Shown: in pieces, positions 8,215 to 16,262 of the stretch
Numbering within the stretch: the first letter of the stretch is position 1
How the letters are laid out: the number at the start of each line of letters is the position of its first letter
Origin: Gracilibacteraceae bacterium
Lineage (GTDB): Bacteria > Bacillota > Desulfitobacteriia > Desulfitobacteriales > Syntrophobotulaceae
NCBI GenBank assembly: GCA_031270805.1
Contig: JAISWK010000045.1
Span: forward strand, 1 to 46,440
DNA length: 46,440 bases
Reading direction: 5' to 3'
The notes under the pieces: generated by a model
The model's input: only the letters and a program-made list of their open reading frames with translations
Database searches by the model: none
Told to the model about the DNA's origin: nothing
Program-made: the position numbers and the translations under genes

Positions 8215-9876
8215 TTGCCAAAGGATCATAAACTGCAAATCATTCCTTTGGGGGGACTGGGTGAAGTAGGGAAAAACATGACGGTGATCCGCTACGATGA
8301 TCAGATGATCGTCGTCGACGCCGGGCTGGCTTTTCCTGAAGACGATATGTTGGGCATCGATATAGTGATCCCTGATTATGCCTATATCTTGGATAATATA
8401 GAGTGTTTGCAGGGTATCGTGATAACCCACGGACATGAGGATCATATCGGCTCGCTGCCCTACTTGCTGAGAGATGTGAACGCGCCGCTTTTTGCCACCA
8501 AATTGACGATGGGACTCATCCAGGCTAAACTCAAAGAAAGCAATGTCAACAAACTCAAAGGCACTGTGGTCAAACCGGGCGACTCCTTCAAACTGGGGAG
8601 TTTTACCATTGACTTTATCCGGGTCAGCCACAGTATACCCGATTCGGTGGGATTGGCCATACACACCCCCATGGGCACCATCGTCCACACCGGCGATTTC
8701 AAACTCGACCACACGCCTGTAATCGGCGAGGTGCTGGATATTCAGAAATTCGCCGAGTTGGGGCATAAAGGCGTACTCTGTCTCCTCTCGGACAGCACAA
8801 ATGTGGAAAACCCCGGTTTTACGATGACGGAACGCAAAGTGGGGGAGATGTTTGATAATGTTTTCCAAAACGCGAAAGAGCGGATCATTCTCGCCAGCTT
8901 TGCTTCCAATGTTCACCGGGTGCAGCAGGTCATAGTCTCCGCCTTTAAGACCAACCGCAAAGTGGCGATTGTGGGGCGCAGTATGCTGAATTACGCGTCC
9001 ATCGCGGCGGAGTTGGGCTACCTCATCGCGCCGCCGGGAACGCTGGTCGATGTGGACGAGATCGTCAAACTGCCGAATAACCAGGTCTGCATCATAACGA
9101 CCGGGAGCCAGGGCGAGCCCATGTCGGCGCTGACCCGTATGGCGGCGGGCGACCATCGCCGGTTGGAGATTCGATCCGGGGATACGGTGATTATCTCGGC
9201 CAACCCGATTCCGGGCAACGAAAAATCCATTACCCGCACGATCAATCAACTTTTCCGTCTGGGGGCCAACGTAATCCACGGTTCCGCCAACCAGGTGCAT
9301 GTATCGGGGCACGGCAACCAGGAAGAGCTGAAACTCATGTTGAACATGGTAAAACCCAAATATTTCCTGCCAGTACACGGAGAGTACCGGATGCTGGTCA
9401 AACACGGCTTGCTGGCGGAACAACTCGGCATCCCCCGGGACAATATTTTTATCGCCGAAAACGGCAGCGTGGTGGAGTTCACCCGGCAGGGCGCCGCCAT
9501 TACCGGCAAGGCCCCGGCGGGACGAATCCTGATTGACGGCCTCGGCGTCGGCGACGTGGGCAATATCGTCCTGCGCGATCGCAGACAATTGTCCCAGGAC
9601 GGCTTGGTTATTATCGTTATGACCCTCAACCACCTGACCGGCGATATTGTCGCCGGCCCGGACATTGTGACCCGCGGTTTTGTATATGTGCGCGAATCGG
9701 AATTGATGCTGGGACAGGCCAAGGAAAAAGTAATCCAGACGGCGGAGCGTTGTCTCGGCAACGGTATATCGGAGTGGGCTCTTTTGAAATCCCAAATCCG
9801 GGAAGAATTGAGCAGACATTTGTATGAAAAAACGAAGCGCCGCCCGATGATCCTGCCGATTATCCAAGAGATTTAA
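8215..9876 (+). CDS. rnjA: Ribonuclease J
   Basis: A metallo-beta-lactamase/beta-CASP ribonuclease with 5'-3' exo- and endonuclease activity, central to mRNA turnover and rRNA maturation in Bacillota. The metal-binding motif HGHEDH is at residues 72-77, further histidines are in SHSIPDS and HTGDFK, and beta-CASP motifs include GSQGEPMSAL and SANPIPGNE. The length of 553 residues is typical. The start is TTG at 8215 after a strong AAGGAGGT. Its position after dapA matches other Bacillota. Whether it is the J1 or J2 type cannot be decided without comparison. Confidence 0.94.
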   Translation: MPKDHKLQIIPLGGLGEVGKNMTVIRYDDQMIVVDAGLAFPEDDMLGIDIVIPDYAYILDNIECLQGIVITHGHEDHIGSLPYLLRDVNAPLFATKLTMGLIQAKLKESNVNKLKGTVVKPGDSFKLGSFTIDFIRVSHSIPDSVGLAIHTPMGTIVHTGDFKLDHTPVIGEVLDIQKFAELGHKGVLCLLSDSTNVENPGFTMTERKVGEMFDNVFQNAKERIILASFASNVHRVQQVIVSAFKTNRKVAIVGRSMLNYASIAAELGYLIAPPGTLVDVDEIVKLPNNQVCIITTGSQGEPMSALTRMAAGDHRRLEIRSGDTVIISANPIPGNEKSITRTINQLFRLGANVIHGSANQVHVSGHGNQEELKLMLNMVKPKYFLPVHGEYRMLVKHGLLAEQLGIPRDNIFIAENGSVVEFTRQGAAITGKAPAGRILIDGLGVGDVGNIVLRDRRQLSQDGLVIIVMTLNHLTGDIVAGPDIVTRGFVYVRESELMLGQAKEKVIQTAERCLGNGISEWALLKSQIREELSRHLYEKTKRRPMILPIIQEI

Positions 9877-9916
9877 GCGCAGCCTGTTTTGGGTTTCGCA
9901 GCCTGAGGGGGAACGG

Positions 9917-11014
9917 ATGCCGCGTCGGTCGGCCAAGGTATTAAAAATCGGCTCCGTGCCGATCGGCGGCGATCACCCGATCGTTATTCAGTCGATGACT
10001 AATACCGATACGCGGGATTGTGGGCGTACCCTGGCTCAAATCACCGCGTTGCGGGACGCCGGCTGTCAAATCGTCCGCGTGGCCGTGCCGGACACGGCGG
10101 CGGCGGAGGCGCTTCGGCGCTTGAGCCGGGCCAGCGTTCTCCCGCTGATCGCCGATATTCATTTTGATTATCGCCTGGCCCTGGCCGCCATTGCCGCGGG
10201 CGTACAGGGGTTGCGTCTCAATCCGGGCAATATCGGGACGCGGACGCGCGTGCGCGAAGTGGCGCGGGCGGCGCGGGCGGCAGGCGTGCCGATCCGCATC
10301 GGCGTGAACGCCGGTTCGCTGGAGCGGGATATTCTGGCCCGGCACGGAGGCGTTACCGCCCCGGGCCTGGTTGAGAGCGCGCTGGCTCATGTCCGGCTGC
10401 TGGAAGAGGAAAATTTTGATCAGATAAAAATTTCCCTTAAAGCCTCCCGCGTTCCCTTGATGCTCGCCGCCTGCCGGATGCTGGCCGCCCGAACCGATTA
10501 TCCGCTGCACTTGGGCGTGACGGAGGCCGGGACGGCGCGGGGCGGCGTCGTCAAGTCGGCCGTGGGCATCGGGACGCTCTTGGCGGAAGGGATCGGCGAT
10601 ACGATTCGCGTTTCGCTGACCGGGGATCCGGTCGCGGAAATAGCGCCGGCCCGCGCGATTCTCGACGCGCTGGAACTGCGGCCCGGTCGGGTCGAAGTTA
10701 TCAGCTGCCCGACTTGCGCCCGCACCGGCATTGATGTGGAGGGTCTGGCGGCGCGGGTGGAAGAAAAACTGACCACCCTGCCGGCCTTGCGCCGTTCGCT
10801 GACGGTGGCGGTGATGGGTTGCGCCGTGAACGGACCGGGGGAGGCGCGGGAAGCCGATTTGGGCGTAGCCGGCGGGACGGGACGGGGCGTGTTGTTTGCC
10901 CGCGGGCAGGTGCGGGCGCGACTGGCGGAAGATGAGTTGCTGCCGGCGCTCTTCCGGGCCATCGACGAGTTTGTGCGGGCGGAAGCCGTCGCAGGGCCCG
11001 AGCCGCCGCCCTGA
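9917..11014 (+). CDS. ispG: 4-hydroxy-3-methylbut-2-en-1-yl diphosphate synthase (IspG)
   Basis: An iron-sulfur enzyme of the MEP isoprenoid pathway that converts MEcPP to HMBPP. The 365 residues show the N-terminal IGGDHPIVIQSMTNTDT region of the TIM barrel. The cluster ligands are at the C-terminal side: SCPTCARTGID (two Cys) and MGCAVNGPGEA (one Cys). The ATG at 9917 follows a GAGGGGGA ribosome site. It is convergent with recG, with only 14 bases between the stops. The usual partners dxr and rseP are not nearby. Confidence 0.95.
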   Translation: MPRRSAKVLKIGSVPIGGDHPIVIQSMTNTDTRDCGRTLAQITALRDAGCQIVRVAVPDTAAAEALRRLSRASVLPLIADIHFDYRLALAAIAAGVQGLRLNPGNIGTRTRVREVARAARAAGVPIRIGVNAGSLERDILARHGGVTAPGLVESALAHVRLLEEENFDQIKISLKASRVPLMLAACRMLAARTDYPLHLGVTEAGTARGGVVKSAVGIGTLLAEGIGDTIRVSLTGDPVAEIAPARAILDALELRPGRVEVISCPTCARTGIDVEGLAARVEEKLTTLPALRRSLTVAVMGCAVNGPGEAREADLGVAGGTGRGVLFARGQVRARLAEDELLPALFRAIDEFVRAEAVAGPEPPP

Positions 11015-11017
11015 GAG

Positions 11018-11046
11018 CGGGCGACCATTTAATTGACAGTCGCCCG
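11018..11046. terminator. Hairpin between convergent ispG and recG
   Basis: A perfect 8-bp stem (11018-11025 with 11039-11046, CGGGCGAC/GTCGCCCG) spans the 14-base gap and the recG stop codon. No U-run follows on either strand, so it is at best a weak or factor-assisted bidirectional terminator or a 3'-end stabiliser. Confidence 0.4.
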
Positions 11047-13398
11047 GTTCGGCGGGAACTGCCGCCGCACTTCCGCCCTGATTTCGGCGTATTCGGCCGG
11101 CGCCGCCAGAATTTCCCGGGCAAAACGGGAGGCGTATTCGATCAGGCGCGCGTCCCGGGTGAAATCAACGAGTTTTAATTCCGGCAGACCATGCTGGCGC
11201 AGACCGAGCAGTTCGCCCGGGCCGCGCTGTTTCAGGTCTTCTTCGGCTATGCGAAACCCGTCTTCCGTTTGACAGAGGATTTTCAGGCGGGCGTTGTTTT
11301 TTGCCTCGCTGACCAGGAGACAGTAAGACTGTTCCCCGCCCCGCCCCACCCGTCCGCGCAGCTGGTGCAATTGGGCCAGGCCGAAGCGTTCGGCGCTCTC
11401 GATGACCATGACCGTGGCGTTCGGGACATTGATCCCCACTTCGATCACGGTGGTGGTGACGAGGATATCTATGGCCCCGGCCGCGAAGCGGTTGAGGATA
11501 TCCTCTTTGTCCGTCCCGCTCATCCGGCCGTGCAGCAGGGCCAGGCGGCGTTCAGGCAGAGCGGCGGCCAATTCCGCCGCCCGTTGTTCCGCCGAGATGA
11601 GATCGGTTTTTTCTGTTTCCGCTACCAGCGGGCAGACGATATAAGCCTGCCTCCCTTTGCCTGTTTCCCGCGCCAGGGCCGGAATGAGGCGGGCCCGGCT
11701 TTTTTCTGTTATATGGCGGGTCAGCACCGGTCGGCGGCCGGCCGGCATTTCGTCCAACGCGGAGAGGCTCAAATCTCCGTAAGCGGTCAGAGCCAGAGAG
11801 CGGGGGATAGGCGTCGCCGAAAGGACAAGCACATGGGGATTTTCCCCTTTGGCCGTCAGGCGGGCGCGCTGGCGCACGCCAAAACGGTGCTGTTCATCCG
11901 TTACGACCAGCCCCAGCGCGTTATAGCGTACTTTTTCCTGGATCAGCGCCTGCGTACCGACGACGATATGAGCCTTGCCGGTGGCAATCGCGCTCAATAC
12001 GGCTTCGCGCTCTTTTTTTCCCTGCGCGCCGACGAGCAGCACCACTTCGACCGGCAGCGCGGCGAACAAAGTTTGCAAAGAGTTGAAATGCTGGTAGGCC
12101 AGAACTTCGGTCGGCGCCATGAACGCCCCCTGCATCCCCGATCCTACGGCCATGAGCAGAGCCGCCGCCGCCACGGCGGTTTTGCCCGAACCGACGTCGC
12201 CCTGCACCAGCCTGACCATACCGCGCCTGCTCGCCATGTCGGCAAAAATTTCTTCGATAACGCGCTCCTGCGCCCCGGTCAGCTTGAAGGGCAGCGAGCG
12301 GAGAAAATCCGTCGCCAGGGCGCGGCCGGCGTCGAGAACCGGGCTTTCCCCCTGTTCGGCCGTTTTGCGCCGATCGGCCAAGGCCAACTGCAGGAACAAT
12401 ATTTCTTCCAGCACGAGGCGGTCGCGCGCCGCAGCGGCCCGGGTCAGAGTGTCCGGGCTGTGGATCAGGCGGAAAGCCTCCGGGCGGGGCATCCACTCCG
12501 ACCGTCTGGCCTCTGGCAGGTATTCCGGGAAAAGGCGCTCCACCCAGGGGAGAACATTTTGGATCATCGCCCGCAGAGCTTTGGAATTAAGCTGGGCTGT
12601 CTCCGGGTAAACGGGGGTCAGCGCGCCCTGCTCGGCCTCTCCGGCCTGAATATCCACCGCCAGCAGTTCCGGGACGCTTCGCCGCCGCTGCACCTTGCCC
12701 GTGACGGTGACGATGTCGCCCGCCTGGTATTGCTGCGCGATATGCACCTGATTGAACCAGATGGCGTCCAAAAAAGACCCGTCCTGCTCCAGGCGCAGGA
12801 CGACCACTTTTACCCGGCTGGTTCTCACCTGGGTGTTCGATACCGTTGCGCAGACCATGACCGTCTCCCCCTCCCGCAGGTCGGCAAAGCGGCGCAGGAT
12901 CCGATCCTCATAACGGCGGGGGTAATGGCGCAATAGATCCTCTCCCGTGCGGATACCCATTGCCGTCAGTTGTTTCAGCCGTTGCGGGCCCACACCTTTC
13001 ACAAATCGGAGCGACAAACCGCCGGTCGACCCGACCGGGGGCGCTTTTTTTTCTGCCGGTCGCCGCTTCTCTCTTCGCTCGGCCGGCGCGGCGGCTGTAC
13101 TTTCCGCCGCCGGTTCGGAGGGGAGGGGGTTCTCTTTTTGCCATATTTTTATAGCAGGTAAAACATCGTTCCAGGCTGCGCTGATTTCGCTCCACAAGGC
13201 CCGCCTGGCCCAGGGGCTAGCCTCGCCATACTGCCGCGCCAATTCCCTCAGGTGGGCGGACTGTTCCGGGGTCAGCGCGCCGTCGCAACGGGAAAACACG
13301 CCGAGAATAAAGGTATGAAAACCTTCCCAGGCGCCTGCGTTCAGATAGCCCTGCTTGCGCTCGGCTAACAGGGCGCGTTCCACACTTTCCGCTTCCAT
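11029..13398 (-). CDS. recG: ATP-dependent DNA helicase RecG
   Basis: RecG remodels stalled replication forks and branched DNA. The OB-fold wedge domain is followed by helicase motifs: Walker A GDVGSGKT, DEQHRFG (the DEAH-type box), SATPIPRSL and QLRGRVGRGG. With the ATG at 13398 the protein has 789 residues. That includes about 115 extra N-terminal residues before the usual GVGPQRLKQLTAMGI start region, ending in a Lys/Arg/Ala/Pro-rich linker. Extended N-termini occur in some RecG lineages. AAGGGAGG lies rather far (16 bases) upstream of this ATG, so the start is uncertain. It is last in the yloU-fakA-recG operon. Confidence 0.93.
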   Translation of the reverse strand: MEAESVERALLAERKQGYLNAGAWEGFHTFILGVFSRCDGALTPEQSAHLRELARQYGEASPWARRALWSEISAAWNDVLPAIKIWQKENPLPSEPAAESTAAAPAERREKRRPAEKKAPPVGSTGGLSLRFVKGVGPQRLKQLTAMGIRTGEDLLRHYPRRYEDRILRRFADLREGETVMVCATVSNTQVRTSRVKVVVLRLEQDGSFLDAIWFNQVHIAQQYQAGDIVTVTGKVQRRRSVPELLAVDIQAGEAEQGALTPVYPETAQLNSKALRAMIQNVLPWVERLFPEYLPEARRSEWMPRPEAFRLIHSPDTLTRAAAARDRLVLEEILFLQLALADRRKTAEQGESPVLDAGRALATDFLRSLPFKLTGAQERVIEEIFADMASRRGMVRLVQGDVGSGKTAVAAAALLMAVGSGMQGAFMAPTEVLAYQHFNSLQTLFAALPVEVVLLVGAQGKKEREAVLSAIATGKAHIVVGTQALIQEKVRYNALGLVVTDEQHRFGVRQRARLTAKGENPHVLVLSATPIPRSLALTAYGDLSLSALDEMPAGRRPVLTRHITEKSRARLIPALARETGKGRQAYIVCPLVAETEKTDLISAEQRAAELAAALPERRLALLHGRMSGTDKEDILNRFAAGAIDILVTTTVIEVGINVPNATVMVIESAERFGLAQLHQLRGRVGRGGEQSYCLLVSEAKNNARLKILCQTEDGFRIAEEDLKQRGPGELLGLRQHGLPELKLVDFTRDARLIEYASRFAREILAAPAEYAEIRAEVRRQFPPNRATVN

Positions 13399-13453
13399 GC
13401 CGTGAGTTTTTTGGCCTCCCTTGCCGGTATCCGGCCCCGGCGGCGGGCAGGGG

Positions 13454-15139
13454 TTATTCCACGCCGAATATATAGTAGTAAAGCGGCTGTCGTCCGGCGT
13501 GGACATCCACCTCGACCTCGGCGTTTTCGGCCCGCAGTCGCTCCGCCAGTTTAGCGGCGGCTTCGCCTGATGTTTCCTCCCCGTAAAAAACTGTGACTAC
13601 GTCGCGCTCCCGCCAGGACATCGCCTCCAGCACGCGCAGGGCGGCTTCCTCCACATCGGCGCAGGCCGTGACGATCTGCCCCTCGACCAGGCCGAGTACG
13701 TCGCCCGCGCGGATGGTGAGCCCGTCAAAGGATGAGTCGCGCACGGCGTAAGTCACTTCACCGGAACAGACTTCGCTCAAAGCGGCCGTCATAGCGGCGG
13801 TGTTCTCTTCCGCCCCAGCGTCGGGATTATAGGCCACGAGAGCGGCCACTCCCTGCGGCGCCGCTTTGGAGGGGATGAGGTGTACCTCGCGGTCGTCCAC
13901 CAGTTCGCGAACCTGGCCGGCGGCCATGATGATATTGCTGTTGTTGGGCAGGATAAAAACATGCCGGGCCGGAACCAGGAGTACCGCTTCCGCCAGGTCC
14001 TGCGTACTCGGATTCATCGTTTGCCCGCCCGTCACGATCCGATCGACGCCGAGGCTTTGGAAAACCTCCGCTATGCCTTCGCCCATCGCCACGGAGACAA
14101 AGCCATATTCCTTCCATTCTGCCACCGGCAGCGGCAGCGGTTCGCCCGCGTCCGCCCCGGCCGCCTCTTTGGCCTGCTCCCGCCGTTCATGCGCAATAGC
14201 TTCGTTCTGAGAGAGCATATTGCTGATTTGCACATTGTGCAGACTGCCGAACTGAATGGCGTAACTGAGGATGGCGCCGGGGTTTTGCGTGTGGATGTGG
14301 ATCTTGACCACTTCCTCCGTCCCGACCGCCAGGAGGCAATCCCCCTGATCTACTAGAGCCTGGCGCAGGAGATCCGGGTTCAATCCCGCGCCTTTGAGCA
14401 GGAATTCCGTACAATAGGGAAATTCCAAATCTTCTATTTCGGCGATGCCGACCGCTGCCGGCGGGGCGAGGGGCGTTTCGGCCTGCGGTAGCGCGGACGG
14501 AGCGATTTTGCGGCCCTCCAGCACAGCCAGCCATCCGCTCATAATCACGAGCAGGCCCTTACCGCCGGCGTCCACCACGCCGGCCTGTTTCAGGACGGGT
14601 AAAAGATCCGGTGTGCGGGCCAGCGCGCGCTCTCCCGCCGCAAACGCCGCGCGCAACACGGCGGTTATATCGTCCTCGCCCCCCCGGACGCTGTTCAGCG
14701 CTCCTTTGGCCAGTTCCTTTACCACCGTCAGGATGGTGCCTTCCACCGGTTTCATCACTGCGCGGTAAGCGGTGTCCACCCCGGCCTGCAGCGCGTTGGC
14801 CACGGCCACGGCATCGGCTTCGTCCAGCCCATCGAACCCCCGGGCCAGCCCGCGCATGATTTGTGACAGGATAACGCCGGAATTACCGCGCGCCCCCATC
14901 AGCGAACCGCCCGAAGCGGCGCGAGCCACGGCGCCGATCGTCTGATCGGCCGCCCCGGCCGCAGCGGCGACGGCCGATTGATAAGTGAGAAACATGTTTG
15001 TCCCGGTGTCGCCGTCCGGCACCGGAAAAACATTGAGCGCGTCAACTTCTTTTTTTTGCTGTTCCAGGATCTGCGCGCCGCCCAGCAACAGTCGCCGGAA
15101 CTGCGCGCCGGTCAGGACAAATGTCTTTTGTTCCGCCAC
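13454..15139 (-). CDS. fakA: Fatty acid kinase catalytic subunit FakA (DAK2 family, YloV)
   Basis: This DhaL/DAK2-domain kinase phosphorylates fatty acids held by a FakB carrier. The N-terminal ATP/Mg site NVFPVPDGDTGTN is at residues 36-48, with the metal-binding Asp42 and Asp44. GSLMGARGNSG follows near 95. The C-terminal half is the FakA-specific domain. The length of 561 is normal. No FakB (DegV) gene is in the window. It lies 15 bases after yloU, as in most Bacillota. Confidence 0.93.
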   Translation of the reverse strand: MAEQKTFVLTGAQFRRLLLGGAQILEQQKKEVDALNVFPVPDGDTGTNMFLTYQSAVAAAAGAADQTIGAVARAASGGSLMGARGNSGVILSQIMRGLARGFDGLDEADAVAVANALQAGVDTAYRAVMKPVEGTILTVVKELAKGALNSVRGGEDDITAVLRAAFAAGERALARTPDLLPVLKQAGVVDAGGKGLLVIMSGWLAVLEGRKIAPSALPQAETPLAPPAAVGIAEIEDLEFPYCTEFLLKGAGLNPDLLRQALVDQGDCLLAVGTEEVVKIHIHTQNPGAILSYAIQFGSLHNVQISNMLSQNEAIAHERREQAKEAAGADAGEPLPLPVAEWKEYGFVSVAMGEGIAEVFQSLGVDRIVTGGQTMNPSTQDLAEAVLLVPARHVFILPNNSNIIMAAGQVRELVDDREVHLIPSKAAPQGVAALVAYNPDAGAEENTAAMTAALSEVCSGEVTYAVRDSSFDGLTIRAGDVLGLVEGQIVTACADVEEAALRVLEAMSWRERDVVTVFYGEETSGEAAAKLAERLRAENAEVEVDVHAGRQPLYYYIFGVE

Positions 15140-15154
15140 CTTTTCCTCCTCCGC

Positions 15155-15511
15155 CTACGCTAAAAATCTGACGCCTTGCACATTTACGTTGACCGCAGCC
15201 ACCTTCAGCCTGGTGGAGGACTCCAGGGTGTATTTCACTCGCTCCATCACATTGGCCGCCACTTCCGAAATCTTGATCCCGTACCCCACGACCACATAAA
15301 GGTCGATGACGACACTGCCGCCTTCTATTTTTACCTCAACGCCCCGGGACAGATTTTCCCGCTTCAGCAGGCCCGCCATCCCGTCCGTGAGTTTCCGGGG
15401 CGACATGCCAATCAGGCCGTAACACTCCATAGCCACGGAGCCGGCTAAATTGGCCACTACTTCCTCGGAGACGTCAATGCGGCCCAAATCGTTCTCAATG
15501 GTATTTCCCAT
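15155..15511 (-). CDS. yloU: Asp23/Gls24 family envelope stress protein (YloU)
   Basis: A small 118-residue alkaline-shock-like protein with the typical DVSEEVVANLAG opening and VDLYVVVGYGIKI core strand. Homologues of this size are conserved immediately upstream of fakA. The molecular role is unclear; relatives associate with the membrane or cell envelope. It is the first gene behind the promoter at 15598-15626. Confidence 0.9.
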   Translation of the reverse strand: MGNTIENDLGRIDVSEEVVANLAGSVAMECYGLIGMSPRKLTDGMAGLLKRENLSRGVEVKIEGGSVVIDLYVVVGYGIKISEVAANVMERVKYTLESSTRLKVAAVNVNVQGVRFLA

Positions 15512-15597
15512 GTCTGCGACCTCACTTTCAACTGCGTCGACGCAGCCGCGAGACTTTTTCCGGCGGATTCGCCGCGGTTGCGCGCTATTTTACAAAT

Positions 15598-15626
15598 AGC
15601 ATAAACTAAAATGCCGCTTAAGTCAA
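15598..15626 (-). promoter_or_regulatory. Promoter of the yloU-fakA-recG operon
   Basis: Read on the minus strand, TTGACT (15626-15621) is followed after exactly 17 bp by TATGCT (15603-15598). Transcription would begin near 15591, leaving a leader of about 80 bases before the yloU ATG. Confidence 0.75.
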
Positions 15627-16093
15627 ATGGCAAGTGTTTGTCAGGGGCAAGTTTTTCGCCAAGCGTAGGTTCAGGGAAGTGCGGCTTACATATTACCCCC
15701 GGTACGCGGACGCCTCCGGCTAAGCGCGGGGAGAAAAATAGGGCAATAATCCCATGGCATCGTAGGGGATAGACGCGCGACCGCACGAAGTGAAACAGGG
15801 AGCGCGGCTATCACAACAAGCACGAGCGCCGCGGAGCGGAGAAAGCGAGTGCGACTTGCAGCAGCAACAGGGAGAATCGCCGATAGCTGAAGGTGCTGCC
15901 ACGAGCGATGCGACCATGTTGCAATGCCAGCAACACACCGCCTCGCACGAAACAGATAAGTGAAAACGCGAGTGAGGCGGTGATGTTGCAACGAGGCAAA
16001 GTTGAGAAGAGTATCGTAGGGTAGGGGACGCCGCCCACGGCGTCCCGCCCCACCTGCTCAGGATTTCCTCCTTGAGATAGATACTCCTTGTAA
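15627..16093. other. Gene-poor structured region, possible non-coding RNA
   Basis: No convincing protein gene is present. Minus-strand frames here are short, rich in Arg/Cys/Ser and lack ribosome sites. The stretch contains inverted repeats: 15930-15944 with 15974-15989, and a perfect 9-bp stem 16025-16033 / 16038-16046. It also has many GCGAG/CGAGTG-like words. A plus-strand terminator lies just downstream with no plus-strand gene to serve. It may be a non-coding RNA gene or an intergenic repeat element. No known RNA family (RNase P, tmRNA, 6S, SRP) was recognised. Confidence 0.4.
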
Positions 16094-16130
16094 CCTGTGT
16101 CCGGGGACACCCGGACGCAGGCTTTTTTTT
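16094..16130 (+). terminator. Orphan rho-independent terminator
   Basis: An 11-bp GC-rich stem (16094-16104 / 16111-16121, one G-U) with a 6-base loop is followed by eight T residues (16123-16130) on the plus strand. Both flanking genes run on the minus strand, so it implies a plus-strand transcript arising in 15.6-16.1 kb. Confidence 0.8.
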
Positions 16131-16157
16131 GGTCCCGCAATCCCCATTTAGTCCCGT

Positions 16158-16199
16158 CCCTAATCCCTAATCCCTAATCCCTAATCCCTAATCCCTACT
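16158..16199. repeat. Heptamer tandem repeat CCCTAAT
   Basis: Five perfect copies of CCCTAAT are followed by one variant (CCCTACT), 42 bp in all. It sits 10 bp from a second heptamer array of unrelated sequence. Confidence 0.95.
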
Positions 16200-16209
16200 C
16201 CCTTTCCCA

Positions 16210-16258
16210 ATTGTGCATTGTGCATTGTGCATTGTGCATTGTGCATTGTGAATTGTGC
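16210..16258. repeat. Heptamer tandem repeat ATTGTGC
   Basis: Seven consecutive 7-bp units are present, of which six are ATTGTGC and the sixth is ATTGTGA. The array ends four bases before the last codon of the DUF6273 gene on the opposite strand. Confidence 0.95.
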
Positions 16259-16262
16259 CGCT

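Noticed and set aside
15686-15991. Possible minus-strand small protein in the gene-poor region
   Set aside because: Composition is Arg/Ser/Cys-heavy, there is no ribosome site, and it overlaps hairpins, so a non-coding explanation is better.
16158-16199. Telomere-like sequence
   Set aside because: The unit is 7 bp (CCCTAAT), not the 6-bp eukaryotic repeat, and it is internal to a bacterial chromosome next to another heptamer array.
16158-16258. CRISPR array
   Set aside because: Units are 7 bp, contiguous and without spacers.
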